DNA of 64,000 nt, taken from assembly GCF_030269925.1 (NCBI RefSeq), contig NC_085107.1, positions 1,240,001 through 1,304,000 of the forward strand, read 5' to 3'. The notes below the pieces were generated by a model. It did not search any database. It saw only the letters and a program-made list of their open reading frames with translations, and had not been told where the DNA came from. How positions within the stretch are numbered: position 1 is the stretch's first letter; each line of letters begins with the position of its first letter. Source of the DNA: Bombyx mori. Lineage: Eukaryota; Arthropoda; Insecta; Lepidoptera; Bombycidae. A program made the translations under genes and the position numbers. Shown piece by piece: positions 31,471 through 43,488 of the stretch.

Positions 31471-31736
31471 ACTAGCGGCCCGCCCCAGCTTCGCATGGGT
31501 GGGTAGTAGCGCACGCGATGTAAAAAAAATTATGTACACGTTGGGTTACATTATTGGAGTTTCAGTAAGGATCCGTAATTTTTTTTAAAAGATAATAAAT
31601 ATAGCCTATTTCACCCAGGGATAGCGTAGCTTTCCAACAGTGAAAGAATTTTTCAAATCGGTTCAGTAGTTTCGGAGCCTATTTAATACAAACAAACAAA
31701 CAAATCTTTCCTCTTTATAATATTAGTATAGATATG
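31471..31736 (+). repeat. interspersed repeat, CTAGCGGCCCGCCC family
   Basis: Same family as 42-256, with clean ends CTAGCGGCCCGCCCCAGC and ATAATATTAGTATAGAT. Confidence 0.75.
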
Positions 31737-32949
31737 TAGATCGTTCTCTGTGCTTCGGCTCACACGTAACACCACAGTGAGAAAAATCCATTCCAAAAGC
31801 CGGCTTCGCGTGAGTCCCATTTAACGATCAGTGATTATCAAACAAGTATTTGTTTATTTAGTTTGAAGAGTGCGTTGACTGTGATGTTAATTTAATTGAA
31901 GCTTATAATAACTAGAATGGACCGCAAATAACTCAAGAATTGAATACAGTTCATGTATTAGATTTACTCTTCTTTATATATTTTTTTCTGGTGAGGTGAG
32001 AAAGATTTTTTCCTTTCTAGTTTTTTTTTTATGATTAGACACGAAGTTGTTACTGAATACTAAAACAAATAAAAAATACGGTATTCGGATTATGAGATCA
32101 GCCCCTACTAAAAAAGTTTCTTGTAATTTCATTGTGGCTTGATACGTTTGCAGATTTCGAAGTTAGCTTGGACATCTTGAAATTGATAAAAATTACGTTG
32201 AGAGATTACGTAATATACATTGATGTAGGTCAATTGTCAGTCATTCTGTCATGTCAATTTTAAACGTTCCGTGCATAGCATTGCGAATATTTAAAAAACA
32301 AATAATAGGTATGAAACGTCATAAGATCTCGTTATTTATCTGTCAACTTGACATATAGCGCTGTCACTTAGATGCCAAAACGAAATAAGAAACGTTTGGG
32401 TCGATTCCACTACAGTCGACTCCTTAGGCGAAATTGGCATTATATTCCATTCAGATTACGAAACATTTAGAAATGTGTCCAAGGTAGGCACAAAATGTGT
32501 TATTATCGTTGTCCATGTTATGCAACTTTATAAAACTCGATAAAAACATGCAGAAATCGGCAAAGAGTCGACATCAAAATAAAATATATACCGGGGCCTG
32601 AGGTTTTAGATAATAAAAATATGTAAATTTTGGGACACATAATATACTTTGATATGTTTCTATTATTTGGTAAATTGTTATGTTATTTTGATAACAATTG
32701 AACGTTTGGTATTCTTCTAAATGGTAATTTTAATTAAGGTCGGGTAACGCCGCATGGAGTTGAGTTTGTCATGGCGGGGGACTTTTTGGTGGGAGCTTTG
32801 GGTAGTACCCCTTACAAAACACGCCTCTGGATCAATCATCATCCAAATGTGTCGTCACAGCTATATCGAATTTAAGCCATCCATAAATTACTATCCTAGT
32901 ATTCCTAGTACGCAAGACCTAAGGCAAGACACCTCTGCAAAAAGAAAGA
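31737..32949. other. no gene seen
   Basis: AT-rich, without recognised repeats apart from short A/T tracts. Confidence 0.45.
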
Positions 32950-33195
32950 ATACTAAATCGAGGGGTGAAAGACTATTTAGTTTAAGCGACATTGAGCTTA
33001 ATACGCGACATTTATCGATGTAATCAAAGGTGCGTTTTATTTGGTATTAGCATCAACAGTTCGATGTTTTAGGTTTACTCCATAGAAGGATCTTTTTTGT
33101 ATGACATTTTTTCCAAAATTTAAACTTTAAAAGGCCTTCCTGTAAAGTTGAAAAATGTCGCTAAAGCCAAATAACCTTTCACCCCTTGATTTGCT
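32950..33195. mobile_element. MITE, family C
   Basis: Left end AATCGAGGGGTGAAAGACTA and right end AACCTTTCACCCCTTGATT are inverted repeats, about 245 bp apart. Same internal landmarks as the copy at 28896-29155 (GTATTAGCATCAACAGTT, TTTACTCCATAGAA). Confidence 0.75.
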
Positions 33196-33814
33196 TATTT
33201 TGGTTTATAGACTGCTTTGAACGCTGTAGTATTTATATAAGCTTTCTCATCAGGATGTAATTCACCTGATCCTTAACCAAGTGTCAAAATATATACCATA
33301 GCATATTATAAATGCATAAAAATAAATATTTTCGGTTAGACTAAAATTAATTTGAAACAGAAGATACGTAGATTTTGTTTCATTCATTTAAAGTTTTATT
33401 TATTTATTGGTTTTTGTGCTTTTATTGTTTTTAGGAGTTATACGGATAATCTTTATGTATTATAAATCCGAAAGCAGCTCTGTTTTTTTATTCTGTGCCT
33501 AAGCCATTGAACCGATTGCTAGGTAGATCGGAACAAAATAATTTGAACCCTGTGATGTATGTAAATATATTATGTTAACTTTCATCTCGTTACTGAACGC
33601 GATATAGGTTACGGAAACGAGGCTGAGGGCGGAAAGTTAATACTTTAGATATGCCACAGTCGTTGTATTAATTAATTGGCTGCTATCCAATGGTTCTATG
33701 GGCTTCGATAACTTTAGACACCAGGTAAATCGTTTTCTTTAAAAAGACCAATAAGTGCCGTCCATGTTAACAAAACTTCGTTTAAACAACATCCTTTCTA
33801 GAATAATCTAGCAA
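33196..33814. other. no gene seen
   Basis: AT-rich spacer without a supported ORF or repeat. Confidence 0.45.
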
Positions 33815-33990
33815 AAGTTGAGACTCCGCACGGGTAGGTAGGTACCACCACCCTGCGTATTTCTACCATGAAGCAGAAATGCGTTTCGAACTTATATCTC
33901 AAGGTGGGTGGCACATTTACGCTGTAAATATCTATGGGTTCCAGCAACCACTTAACACCAGGTGGGCTGTGAGCTCGTCCATCCACCTAA
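33815..33990 (+). repeat. Bm1 SINE, 3' half with internal deletion
   Basis: Reads GACTCCGCACGGGTAGGTAG, TGAAGCAGAAATGCGTTTCG, ACTTATATCTCAAGGTGGGT and AACACCAGGTGGGCTGTGAG, then an A-rich tail. Confidence 0.85.
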
Positions 33991-34009
33991 ACAATAAAAA
34001 AAATATGTG

Positions 34010-34762
34010 CGGTGTCGTGGGACACCGGATAGGAACGAAGTTCCTTATTCTTCTTTTTCTCCATCGCTCCCTCATTCCTGAAGATCGTGACTCCATTTCA
34101 GCTTGTCGACTGCCAGCCTCCATCGGTTCCGGTCAGTTGCCTGGTGTAGTGCAGCGCTAAGTAGTCCGCTGGTTTGCTCGTAGATCTGGTTGGACCAGTT
34201 TGGGGCTCCGGCCTCTAGGACGTTTTCCTTCTACTTTTCCAGTGACCATCAGACGTTCCAAGTTGTCTATGCCGTGCAGGCAACGTGGCCAAAGTAGCGC
34301 ATTATGCGTTGCAGACAGGTGGCAGACAGGCGTTGAGCGTTCTCCATTATAAGCTGTTGTAGGACCGAGATGTTCGTGCGGTGGGCTGTCCTTATTATAA
34401 AAATATTAATTTTAAGTTCTATTTGAGGTATAAAGAAAATAAAACTGGAGGTTTCGCAACAATCATTCGGTAATGTGCGAACTTATTGTGGTACACTTCA
34501 TTCACGGTTGTTTGCATAAGAGTTAGTGTATTGCGCAAACGAACGCTCTGAGATCGTGGTCAATGAATAATATAAAAAATTGTTATTTTTTGTACGTTAT
34601 TATTACAAAGTTAAGTCGTACACTGTGTGCATCACTAATTTGTACGTTATTACAACGTTAAGTCGTACACTGTGTGCATAAATAATAAAAATCTTACGTT
34701 ACGGACGTTTTTTCCCGGTTAGTGTACCCCTCAGCATCGTCTCATAAGGAACTTCGTTCCAG
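34010..34762. mobile_element. hairpin-ended repeat carrying a LINE insertion
   Basis: One end has two small hairpins (GGTGTCGTGGGACACC and GGAACGAAGTTCC); the other ends AAGGAACTTCGTTCC. An inverted copy without the LINE insertion is at 57684-58048 and shares the order of internal blocks (AACTGGAGGTTTCGCAAC, CGCAAACGAACGCTCTGAG, TAAGTCGTACACTGTGTGCA). The class is unknown; no coding capacity of its own. Confidence 0.65.
34050..34388 (-). pseudogene. LINE 3' end nested in the hairpin-ended repeat
   Basis: On the minus strand it codes a degraded C-terminal reverse transcriptase tail (RIMRYFGHV, then QIYEQTSGLLSAALHQATDR and WRLAVDKLKWSHDLQE). It is flanked by the direct repeat TCCTTATT at 34042-34049 and 34389-34396, a target duplication. 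It carries frame breaks, so it is dead. Confidence 0.78.
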
Positions 34763-35424
34763 AAAAAAAACGAACGTAGTTAAAACAGCGCCGTAAAAGA
34801 TTCTCAAACCCAGAGCTAATTCAATAATAATAAACAAACGCAAGTCCTAACGTCGAGCCGGCGACCTTTCGCTCGAAAGTGGTTACACAACGACACACGC
34901 TAACAGATACCCGATCAAATGCCAACTCGCCCCCGGCTCACTGGTTTTCTAATAAGCAGAACTGAATCAAATTGATCTATCGTTACGCAGCATCCGATTC
35001 AAGTTATTGTTATTACTGTTCGTTGTCAATGAATGTTGTGTAAAACCGGTAGGGAGGAAGTGTACTGATAATATCAACAGAAATAAGATCGTGTTTACGA
35101 ATGATCAAAAATAGACATTATGTTTATTAAAGACTAATACGTGAAGCAAAAACTTTGTAGCCCTTTTTACGAAAATTGCCCGGATGGAGGAATATGAAAT
35201 TTCCCACACTTATAGAGAATATAGAGAATGCTAATATTGTTTATCTGTAATATAATTTGTCTATAGTGTAGTCTTGGCAAAATCTGTGGTTATAGAAGTA
35301 TAATAATGTTCAAACTTATAATTTCAATTAATTATAGTCCAATTTCAACTACTGCGAGACCACTAGTGCTTATAGATAGACGGACCCACCTGTTATTAAA
35401 GGTCGTCACTGGATCCTAAAAATA
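34763..35424. other. no gene seen
   Basis: No ORF or repeat that I can define. Confidence 0.4.
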
Positions 35425-35745
35425 TTGGAACGTGAATCCAATCCACTCATATCCGATCCAGGCGACGGGTTAACGCAAAACCGCCGTCGCCCGAAACGTT
35501 TTGTCAGATCCCCGGCTCCACTCTTGGGGGATCACCAGGATCTTCAAACACCCGTCACCGAACTCGTCGATGAGTTCGAGTCAAGCGAACTAACCCATAG
35601 ACACAGCCCATTGAGTTTCTCACCGGGTCTTCTCACTAAGTCGCGATTTCGATCTTGTTGTAGATTCTGCGAAGCACTGTCTATGCCAGGGCTAATGTTC
35701 GCAATATCTCTCGGGTCGAACCCGTGAGCTCTCCTAAGCGTACGC
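35425..35745 (+). repeat. interspersed repeat family A
   Basis: Contains AACCCATAGACACAGCCCAT, GAGTTTCTCACCGGGTCTTC and AGATTCTGCGAAGCACTG in the order seen at 54459-54760. A 100-codon ORF across it is incidental. Confidence 0.6.
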
Positions 35746-36648
35746 GCGTCCGTGCGAAATTTGCGTGCATATTTATGGACCTAAATCGCCAAGAGCCGTA
35801 ACCAATATTACAGTCACTTATTCTTAAAATAAACCAGTCTATTTTAGTATTAGTGTAGTTAGTAGTATTTAGTATAGATAAGTACCCTAGATAAGTAACC
35901 CTCGTGTTAATATTAGATTAGGTAGTGTAATTGCTTAATGTTAATTGATTTATTGTTACTGTACACTGAGAAGAGGCGGCGAGAAACTCAATGGGCTCTG
36001 TCTGAGGGTGAATCTCTCCGATAAAATCTCATATTATAAAAGCAATTTCTAAATAAAAATTAATTTACAGTTAACAGTCTCACAACATTCAAATGTTGAA
36101 GAATAACACTTTAGTCGTCCGTGACCACGAAAACTGTAAAGTGTTAAAATGGTCAGAAATGATGTGATAATGAATATAATAAACCTGACATTAAGCCGTA
36201 AAATTATTTTCAATTGTTCTAGAAGCAAATTGCACATAAAACTTGAGTCGAATAATTAATTCAATGCACTTGAAACACAGCGCGGAGTGAAACCATAAAG
36301 CTATAAAGAGAATGCAGTTATAATCTTTATAACCTACTAGGCATTACTCACGGCTTCACTCACGTGTTCCGACAAAATGATAATTTATTTTTATAGTGTC
36401 ACTTAATTTTTCTAAAAATTTCCCGTGGAAATGAAATATTTTTTTGGGAGAAATTTCCTTAACAAAACTAGATGACGAAGTTCTTAAGATTCTAAATGAA
36501 AACTCATATATTACGATAAATTACATGTAGACTGTTGATGACCGAGCCTCATACGAGATGTCTGCGCCTAGGGAGCATGCACGGTATGCGGAATTGACAG
36601 TATGCAGATGTTGGGAGCAGATCGCGGCCCAAGGATGTTTTAAGGCTC
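35746..36648. other. no gene seen
   Basis: AT-rich; a short reversed family A piece (GGCGGCGAGAAACTCAATGG) near 35975. Confidence 0.45.
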
Positions 36649-36972
36649 TACCCACAAACGACTCTCCTTGTACTCTCTCACCCGACGTCCGATCTTCGGC
36701 CGGGGTCAGAACCCGGTCAAAGAAGGGAAGTTCCCGCAATCAACACTACAACCAGACACGCCGTGCCACCCCTAGGACGCCCGGCCGACGAGCAGCGAGA
36801 GCATTCGTCTTACCCACAAAAGACTCTTCTTGCACCCTCTCCACCGACATCCGATCTTCGGCCGGGATTAGAACCCGGTCAAAGAAGGGGGGTTCCCGCA
36901 ATCAACACTACAACCAGACTCGCCGTGCCACCCCTAGGACGACTAGGACTCACGGGCGTCAAGAGCATTCGT
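36649..36972. repeat. two-copy tandem repeat, 162-bp period
   Basis: Units beginning ACCCACAAA at 36650 and 36812 share CCGATCTTCGGCCGGG, GAACCCGGTCAAAGAAGGG and CAATCAACACTACAACCAGA. The period is divisible by three, so a frame (36558-36983, 141 codons) stays open through both. The peptide has no known domain and is Arg-rich. The block is GC-rich against its surroundings. Confidence 0.75.
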
Positions 36973-37309
36973 ACCTGCAATGATTTAAAAGAAGCATTGC
37001 ATTAAGCCAACCATGCTTTCACAAGGCTACGTAACAAACGCGTAAGTTCAAGTACGTGAGATTCACACGATAACGCATAGAGTAAGTATATTAACGCAGA
37101 TGTGATGAAAAAGTCAACAATATTGTTTTTTCAATTGTTATCAGGCTCCTAACAAATTTTCATTCATAAAATTGATTTTCAGCTCTATGAAAAGTGTTGA
37201 TAGTGATTTAAGAATAAACCCTGACTTAGCTATGGTAATAATTAATCAATGCTACACAAACAATCCCTCTAATTAATTGTTGACAACTAATTGTAACTAT
37301 ATTTTTGAC
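36973..37309. other. no gene seen
   Basis: AT-rich spacer; nothing defined. Confidence 0.4.
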
Positions 37310-37555
37310 TAGCTGTACCCGTCCGCTGGGCATTTAAAATTAACATTATTATTTCTCACCCCCACAAAGATTCCCATCATCAACGCCCCCGCAACTGGTG
37401 CAGAGAGTCCAACGCTCATATAAATATTAGCCTATCCATTAAGTACATGTATTTCATACATGGATACCAGGTTTCAAGTCTATCGGATGCATGGTTCAGT
37501 AGTTATAACGGAACACCCGTAAAAACCACTGTAGATTTATATATTAGTAAAAATG
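37310..37555 (+). repeat. interspersed repeat, CTAGCTGTACCCG ... TATATTAGTA type
   Basis: Opens CTAGCTGTACCCGTCCGCTG, includes GGATGCATGGTTCAGTAGTT and closes GTAGATTTATATATTAGTA. The end style resembles the CTAGCGACC family but the body differs. Confidence 0.55.
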
Positions 37556-39540
37556 TTTTATTTGATGATGGAAAAACATGACAAGCTATGACTAGGTATA
37601 AAAATGGACTGGGGTGGCCAGAGTGAAAACACTTTCACGGATGGAAGTGGATGGAAGCAAGAAACACATCTGTTCTTAATAATCATTGACGAGGTAAGAT
37701 AATAGTGAGAATTACAAATCGGGAAGTGAAAATACGGAGTATTTAGATTAACTCAGATTTCTACAGTAAGTATACAATTATTTCTTTCAATAGACAAGAA
37801 TCTTCTTTACTGTGAATAGCTGTGACAGGAAGCCTTAGCTTGTATTGTTATCAGACACTAAGAAATTTTCAAAAGAGAACGAAAAAATCCTTATGTATAT
37901 CCGTTGTGATGGAAAAGGAATAAACCTTCCAATAATCTTCGAAACCTAATCAACATGAGATGAGGAATCCTTTTAGAATTTTTCTTGAACAAGTACAAGT
38001 AGTAACAGTCAGGACACAATGCACAAGATTAAAACACCGTGCAGATTAGTTCCACAGACGGATGGTATGCAAAAACAGGAAATAATGAGCTATAGATAGG
38101 CACCGTAGCTCCTGGTAGCTTAAATGAACTATGCTTCGTGGATTGTAAATTGAGAGAACTAAATTCCGGACAATACGAAAAGTCCTCTCCTGTATGGAAT
38201 AAAATAGAATCAGCTGTTGTGGCGTTTAAGAATGCACCTTTTTATGATGCGTAAGCCGGAACGCACGAAAGGTGAAAAAAAGAAGATAGTCTGTGACATG
38301 GGAACTTTTTACCGCCGAAAATACATAAGACGAAAAAAATATATGTGTATAACTTATAGAACTGTGTAAGCCGCTGCAACAATAAAACTCCTATTGTTTC
38401 AACTGTGGTGTTAATTACGAGTGATCCAAAAACACGATTTTCCCGCGAAATAAAGAAGGGACTCTATACAGACTCCCTCACTTGGAAGGCTCAATCTAGA
38501 GGTCGGAGTAAATTTTACTCGAACCCAAACCAGTGCTTCACAAAGCAAAGGTTTTTATCCAGGCGTACCAGAACTAAGCGGTGACTACTCCGCCTTATTG
38601 AGAACTCTCAATATTTTTAAAGTCATCTTAGCTTAACCTTCGAAATAGCTACGACCTTGACTGTCGCCCTAAGATTAACAACACCCCGAATCGTACTTGT
38701 CGGCGTCAAGCCAGGGTTTTCACACATACGTTCTTTTACAATAAAAATACAATACAATTCTATAAAACTTTAACATTCCTTGTTTACAACAAAAAACCAC
38801 GCCTGAGTTATTCAGTGGTTCTTACACAATTCGCCATTTTGTGATTGATGGTTATAGCAACTACAACTTCTTTTATACAAACAAATGCAATTACTGCGAA
38901 ACAATTCACAAAAAATATATAGCTTAAATATTCACAATACATATTTTAGTGATTTTTACATGACTGACATTTAATTTATGTTACATGAATTACTTTTAAG
39001 TAATATTAACTAACATTGTTATTATCCAGCCTAATAATAGATGGCGCGAACAACATCATTGCATAACAATTACAATACTTAATTATTACTGTTAATTATA
39101 ATATATTATCAATATTTATGCTTTATTCATATTTAATTATTTATACAGTCATTTGTGTTTTTAAACAATAATATAAATATTAAACATATTTTGAACATTT
39201 TGACATCAAAACAGTGTCTGCTAACTATTAAATATGGTAGAATAACAGTTTCATCTTGCTAATAATAAATAAATATTAACATAGAATAAACTAAACTATA
39301 TATTATTATGTTAATTATTGCCAATAGTGGCGTTTGCGCCCATATACTCGTATATTCCTTGATATTTCTACGCCATTGCTATCGTAAAATAATCTTAAAG
39401 GTAGAGTTTATTAAAATATAAATTTAATAGTTTTATAACTTTTAACTTTTATAATCGGGAACAAATCACGCACTGTCATCTGGCCCCAATTTAGGATTCC
39501 CTGTTTTATGGGTACCAGAGACTGATAAACATACTTATAT
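37556..39540. other. no gene seen
   Basis: About 2 kb without a supported ORF. The right half (38750-39450) is very AT-rich. Confidence 0.45.
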
Positions 39541-39975
39541 TTTTTTTTATTAGATGGGTGGACGAGCTCACAGCCCACCTGATGCTAAGTGGTTACTGGA
39601 GCCCATAGACATCTACAACGGAAATGCCGCCACCCACCTTGAGATATGAGTACTAAGGTCTCAAGTATAGTTACAACAGATGCCCCACCCTTCAAATCGA
39701 AACTCATTACTGCTTCACAGCAGAAATAGGCAGGGCGGTGGTGCCAACCCGTGCGGACTCACAAGAGGTTCTACCACCAGTAATTACGCAAATTATAATT
39801 TTGCGGGTTTGATTTTTATTACACGATGTTATTCCTTCACCGTGGAAGTCAATCGTGAGCATTTGTTAAGTACGAATTTCATTAGAAAAATTGGCAACCG
39901 CTTAGGATTCGAACACCGGTACATCGCTAGATACGAATGCACCGGACGTCTTACCCTTTAGGCCACGACGACTTC
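39541..39975 (-). repeat. Bm1 SINE, full length with tRNA head
   Basis: From the T run through GATGGGTGGACGAGCTCACA, the middle blocks, CTACCACCAGTAATTACGCA and TATTCCTTCACCGTGGAAGT to the tRNA head (GATTCGAACACCGGTACATC, then CTTTAGGCCACGACGACTT). On the minus strand the head carries the internal polymerase III B box GGTGTTCGAATCC. This is the best full-length reference copy in the window. Confidence 0.92.
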
Positions 39976-40049
39976 AAAACGTTTTAATATATACATGTAT
40001 AGATAGTAAACGCCTACACAAAAAGCAAACAAATCTATTCATGACAGAA

Positions 40050-40135
40050 TGTTTGCCCGACGTGGGAATCGAACCCGCGATCCTTGGCGCATCAGTCAGG
40101 GCCGCTATCTATCACACCACCGAGTCAGTCTACTT
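40050..40135 (-). repeat. tRNA-derived SINE head
   Basis: Minus strand reads GACTGACTCGGTGGTGTGAT and then GGATCGCGGGTTCGATTCCC. Same family as 29200-29280. The acceptor ends do not pair, so not a tRNA gene. Confidence 0.65.
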
Positions 40136-40527
40136 CATTATGTGTGTGTGTGTGTAAGAATCGCTATTAACAATTAAAATAAATTAATAATTAAAATCAA
40201 TTTTATAGTTTTATCTAGAATTTGTTATTTTCATAAGTACGAAAAAAAAACTTAAAAAAAAGGTTTTAAATATAAAAATTGATAATTCATAATTTTACTA
40301 CAATCAGTTTTTAAAATAGGAAATTGTGGAGAAGCAAATTCAGGAATTAGGACTTATCTAAGAATAAGATAAGTAATATAACAATTCTCGTATGAAAAGA
40401 TACTGAGGTAGGTAATGTTAGCAGAAGCTCAAGGTAGAATCGTTTATCTTATGACTATATGTACCATCTTTGTACACAGTCGGTACATAAAGTCCTGCCA
40501 TTATACTACATAATTCAAAACATTTCA
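40136..40527. other. no gene seen
   Basis: AT-rich with a (TG)n run at about 40140-40155. Confidence 0.4.
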
Positions 40528-40770
40528 CTACTTTTTTTTATGATTGAAGGATTACTGGTGGCCCGGAGGCCTTTCCAGTTTCACAAGACAGGTGGGCGAG
40601 CAAAGGCTCAGCCAGGAAGGGTGGGATTTGCTAACAGCTACCCGAGCGCCTCTGAAGGAGACCTAACAGCTCAAGAGTAGCTGCTTCGCGAATGAATCTA
40701 CTACCGGATCGGAATCGCGACCCGCTGAAAAGATCCGGCGAGAAACCCAGCGAGCTGATTCATGGGTTAG
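40528..40770 (-). repeat. interspersed repeat family B
   Basis: T run, then ATGATTGAAGGATTACTGGT, GGCCCGGAGGCCTTTCCAG, GCTACCCGAGCGCCTCTGAA and GCTGCTTCGCGAATGAATCT. It is the reverse of 28640-28855. The 73-codon ORF here is incidental. Confidence 0.65.
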
Positions 40771-42239
40771 ATTATTTCACTGCTGCATCATGTTTTAATG
40801 TATGTGATAATATATGGTAACCATTTTTCGTATTTATTATCACCAAAGTCATTCACAATAGGTCATCAATACTAAGCCCTCGCTGTAAAATGAAACCGTA
40901 ATTACAAAACAATGTGTTGATTTACAAAACAAATAAATAGACAAGTAAAAAGTCTGTTCTAAAAGATATTTTTATAAATCATGACTACGTTGTGTAAGTG
41001 TAAGGTGAAACGTTCACAGAAGAGCTATGATGATGCACGTTTTTTTTTAAATATTTTTTTTACTACGTAAACCCTTGATCAATTGGTTGTTATAATAGCA
41101 GAGTATGTTTTATTGTACACAAAAATAAATTCCAAACATTAAACACAAAAGTACAATGGGTGGTCTTATCGCTAAAAGCGATCTCTTCCAGACAACCATC
41201 GGGTGGACAAGAATAATTACAAAAAAGAAATTAGCGGCGGTGTATTTATCGACAGCTCTTAATACTTGCTGAACTTCGGTACCTTAGAACTTCTATAGAA
41301 AGGTATACTTGATTCTCCTCTAGATGGCGCTGCTCAGATAATGCGTTGTACTAATCTGGACGAGCATATTTACAGATTATTCATTCATAATAATTTAGCT
41401 ATAAAATTGTCCAAGATTAATTCCAACAGTGCTCAATTACCTCAGTAAAGTTTCTATCCGAGTTGTTCTGAATATGAACATGGAAAAAACAAAAATTATG
41501 TTGAATGATTAAGTAGCGCCTATTCCACTAAAGATCGGAAGTTACTGACGAGTATATTTACCTGCGGCAACGAAGAAAATGAAGAAGTATTTCAAACCGA
41601 AACATTCCTTCTTTAGTAGGCTTCGACTCTAAAAAGTCAACATAGTAGCAATCGATAAAGACGGCAATTAACATGAATGTACATAAAAACTGTATGATGC
41701 GAATAAACAATAAAATTTAATTATTGTGTCATGAATTGAACATTGAGTTAAGAAAATTTGTACGACCAGGATACGGCTATAGTTGTTTGGGTCAAGGAGG
41801 AAAAAGCATTTTTGATATCGTTCAATCCTTTTAAGTAATTAAGTACTGGACACACATTACTCGTTCTTAATGTATTTATTATAATTTAGATATTACAAGA
41901 CAATCCAGGGTACTTAAACATTCATATATATTTTATATAAACGCAATGACGTTTCGGCATAGTTTCATGGAGCGTGGTGACAGCTGAAATTCGTGAAAAT
42001 GAAATAAAGTTTCAATCGCTAAATGGAAGTTTCTGGTTCAAAGAACTCAAACTTAATCAGGTTTTATGAGATAGAGGTCGAGTAGCCATTTAATAGTAGA
42101 ACTGTTTGGTATTCATGTTCTATTTCTTAATTGTTTTTTTGTAATAAGCTAGCCTAGACAGATTAAGGAGCAAAATCATGCCTTAGACTGTTACGTTTAT
42201 TTGTTTTGAGAAGGCGTTTTTCAGCAGTTTTTATTTTAT
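40771..42239. other. no gene seen
   Basis: About 1.5 kb, AT-rich, no supported ORF or repeat. Confidence 0.45.
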
Positions 42240-42800
42240 TTTATTACATAGATGGGGGTAGACGAGCTCACAGCCTACCTGTCATTAAAGCGGTTACTGG
42301 AGCCCATAGACATCTACAACGTAAATGTCACCACCCACCTTGAGATATGAGTTTTAAGGTCTCAGTATAGTTACAAGACCAGACTAGACTGTCCACACTC
42401 TGCCTACGCCGCGCACTCGACTACTTCGGTCATATTGCTCGGAAAACACCGGATAGCTTAGAAAGACTATTCGTGACAGGGAAGATCGAGGGAAAGATAC
42501 CGCGCGGGCGCAGTCTGACAAGGTGGTTCGACCAAATCCGCACCACACTAGAGATCCCATTCCACGACGCCCTTCATGCGGCCAATCATCGGAGGCGCTG
42601 GCGGGACATCACAAGGAGTAAAATCATGTCGAATTATAATGGTCACGACCCTCAGCAGTGAGGAAACGACGCGAGGAGGAGGAGATAGTTACAACGGCTG
42701 TCCCGTCCTTCAAATCGAAACGCATTACTGCTTCACGGCAGAAATAAGCAGAGTGGTAGTGCCTACCCATGCGGACTCACAAGAGGTCCTACTCCCAGTA
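42240..42800 (-). repeat. Bm1 SINE split by a LINE insertion
   Basis: Bm1 runs from the T-rich end at 42240 to ATAGTTACAA at 42376 and resumes at ATAGTTACAACGGCTGTCCC (42685). It stops at the common truncation point near 42800. Confidence 0.85.
42377..42684 (+). pseudogene. LINE 3' end nested inside Bm1
   Basis: Plus-strand coding tail with LCLRRALDYFGHIARKTPDS and LERLFVTGKIEGKIPRGRSL, then RWFDQIRTTLEIPF and a stop, followed by GAGGAGGAG. These are C-terminal motifs of an insect LINE reverse transcriptase. The 10-bp direct repeat ATAGTTACAA (42367-42376 and 42685-42694) is the target duplication. The tail frame is open, so the insertion is not very old. Confidence 0.85.
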
Positions 42801-42929
42801 AAATATATTTTATTGTATTTAACAACTTGAGGGGAAGATACTATCAGCACTCGTATTAAGGACTATAGCATATTCTCGATTAGTCTGACAGACTCGCATC
42901 CCGACTTGTAAAGACTTTCTTCCACTCTG

Positions 42930-43030
42930 CGATAGACAACGGATAGTCTGTTCCCCTAGTATTTCTGACGTCCATGACAAACAGTAACCACTCGGCATCA
43001 GATGGGCCGTATGATAGTCTGCCTACAAGT
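42930..43030 (+). repeat. LINE 3' tail fragment
   Basis: TTTCTGACGTCCATGACAAA, CAGTAACCACTCGGCATCAG and GATGGGCCGTATG match the 3' terminus of the LINE at 7825-8312. Confidence 0.6.
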
Positions 43031-43124
43031 ATCATAAAGATAATGAATAAATAATCCGTTACTGAAACAAGGACCGATATTATAAATGGTGATGTGATAA
43101 TTATTAAGTAAGCTTAATCTCTTT

Positions 43125-43320
43125 TTCCTGCCTAAGCTGATAGCCTTGAGAGGCCATTTCAGCGTCACCCAGCAAAGACCAGTGCTTCGCAAAATTAACC
43201 ACTGGATCGGAAACGCGGCCCACTGAGAAGATTCGGCAAGAAACTCAGTGGTCTGTGTCTGTGCAAGCGACGGGTTCGTCGAGAACGATGACAGGTGCTT
43301 GGGGTACCTAAAAGAACCGT
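43125..43320 (-). repeat. interspersed repeat family A, reversed
   Basis: AGCTGATAGCCTTGAGAGGC, CAGTGCTTCGCAAAATTAAC, GGCCCACTGAGAAGATTCGG and AAGAAACTCAGTGG are the inverse of the blocks at 54459-54760. Confidence 0.6.
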
Positions 43321-43442
43321 TAGTGGATCAGGAATATCCGAAATGACGTGTTTTGGGCGATGTTTAATCAAACATCAAAGTTTTAATCACAAGAGCCCTA
43401 ATTTGCACTTCGGTAAAAAGATTATTTATCCCAAGCCGTAGC

Positions 43443-43488
43443 GCACGGAATAGATAAATAAGGTTACCCTTATTTATCTATTCCGTGC
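43443..43488. repeat. perfect 20-21-bp inverted repeat
   Basis: GCACGGAATAGATAAATAAG, six bases, then the exact inverse complement. One further base pair extends the stem and leaves a 4-base loop. It is flanked on both sides by CCGTAGC. It can form a long hairpin or cruciform. Confidence 0.85.

Noticed and set aside
35425..35727. 100-codon plus-strand ORF
   Set aside because: It falls inside a dispersed repeat (family A) whose other copies are not open.
40459..40680. 73-codon plus-strand ORF
   Set aside because: It runs through a family B repeat and is not kept in other copies.
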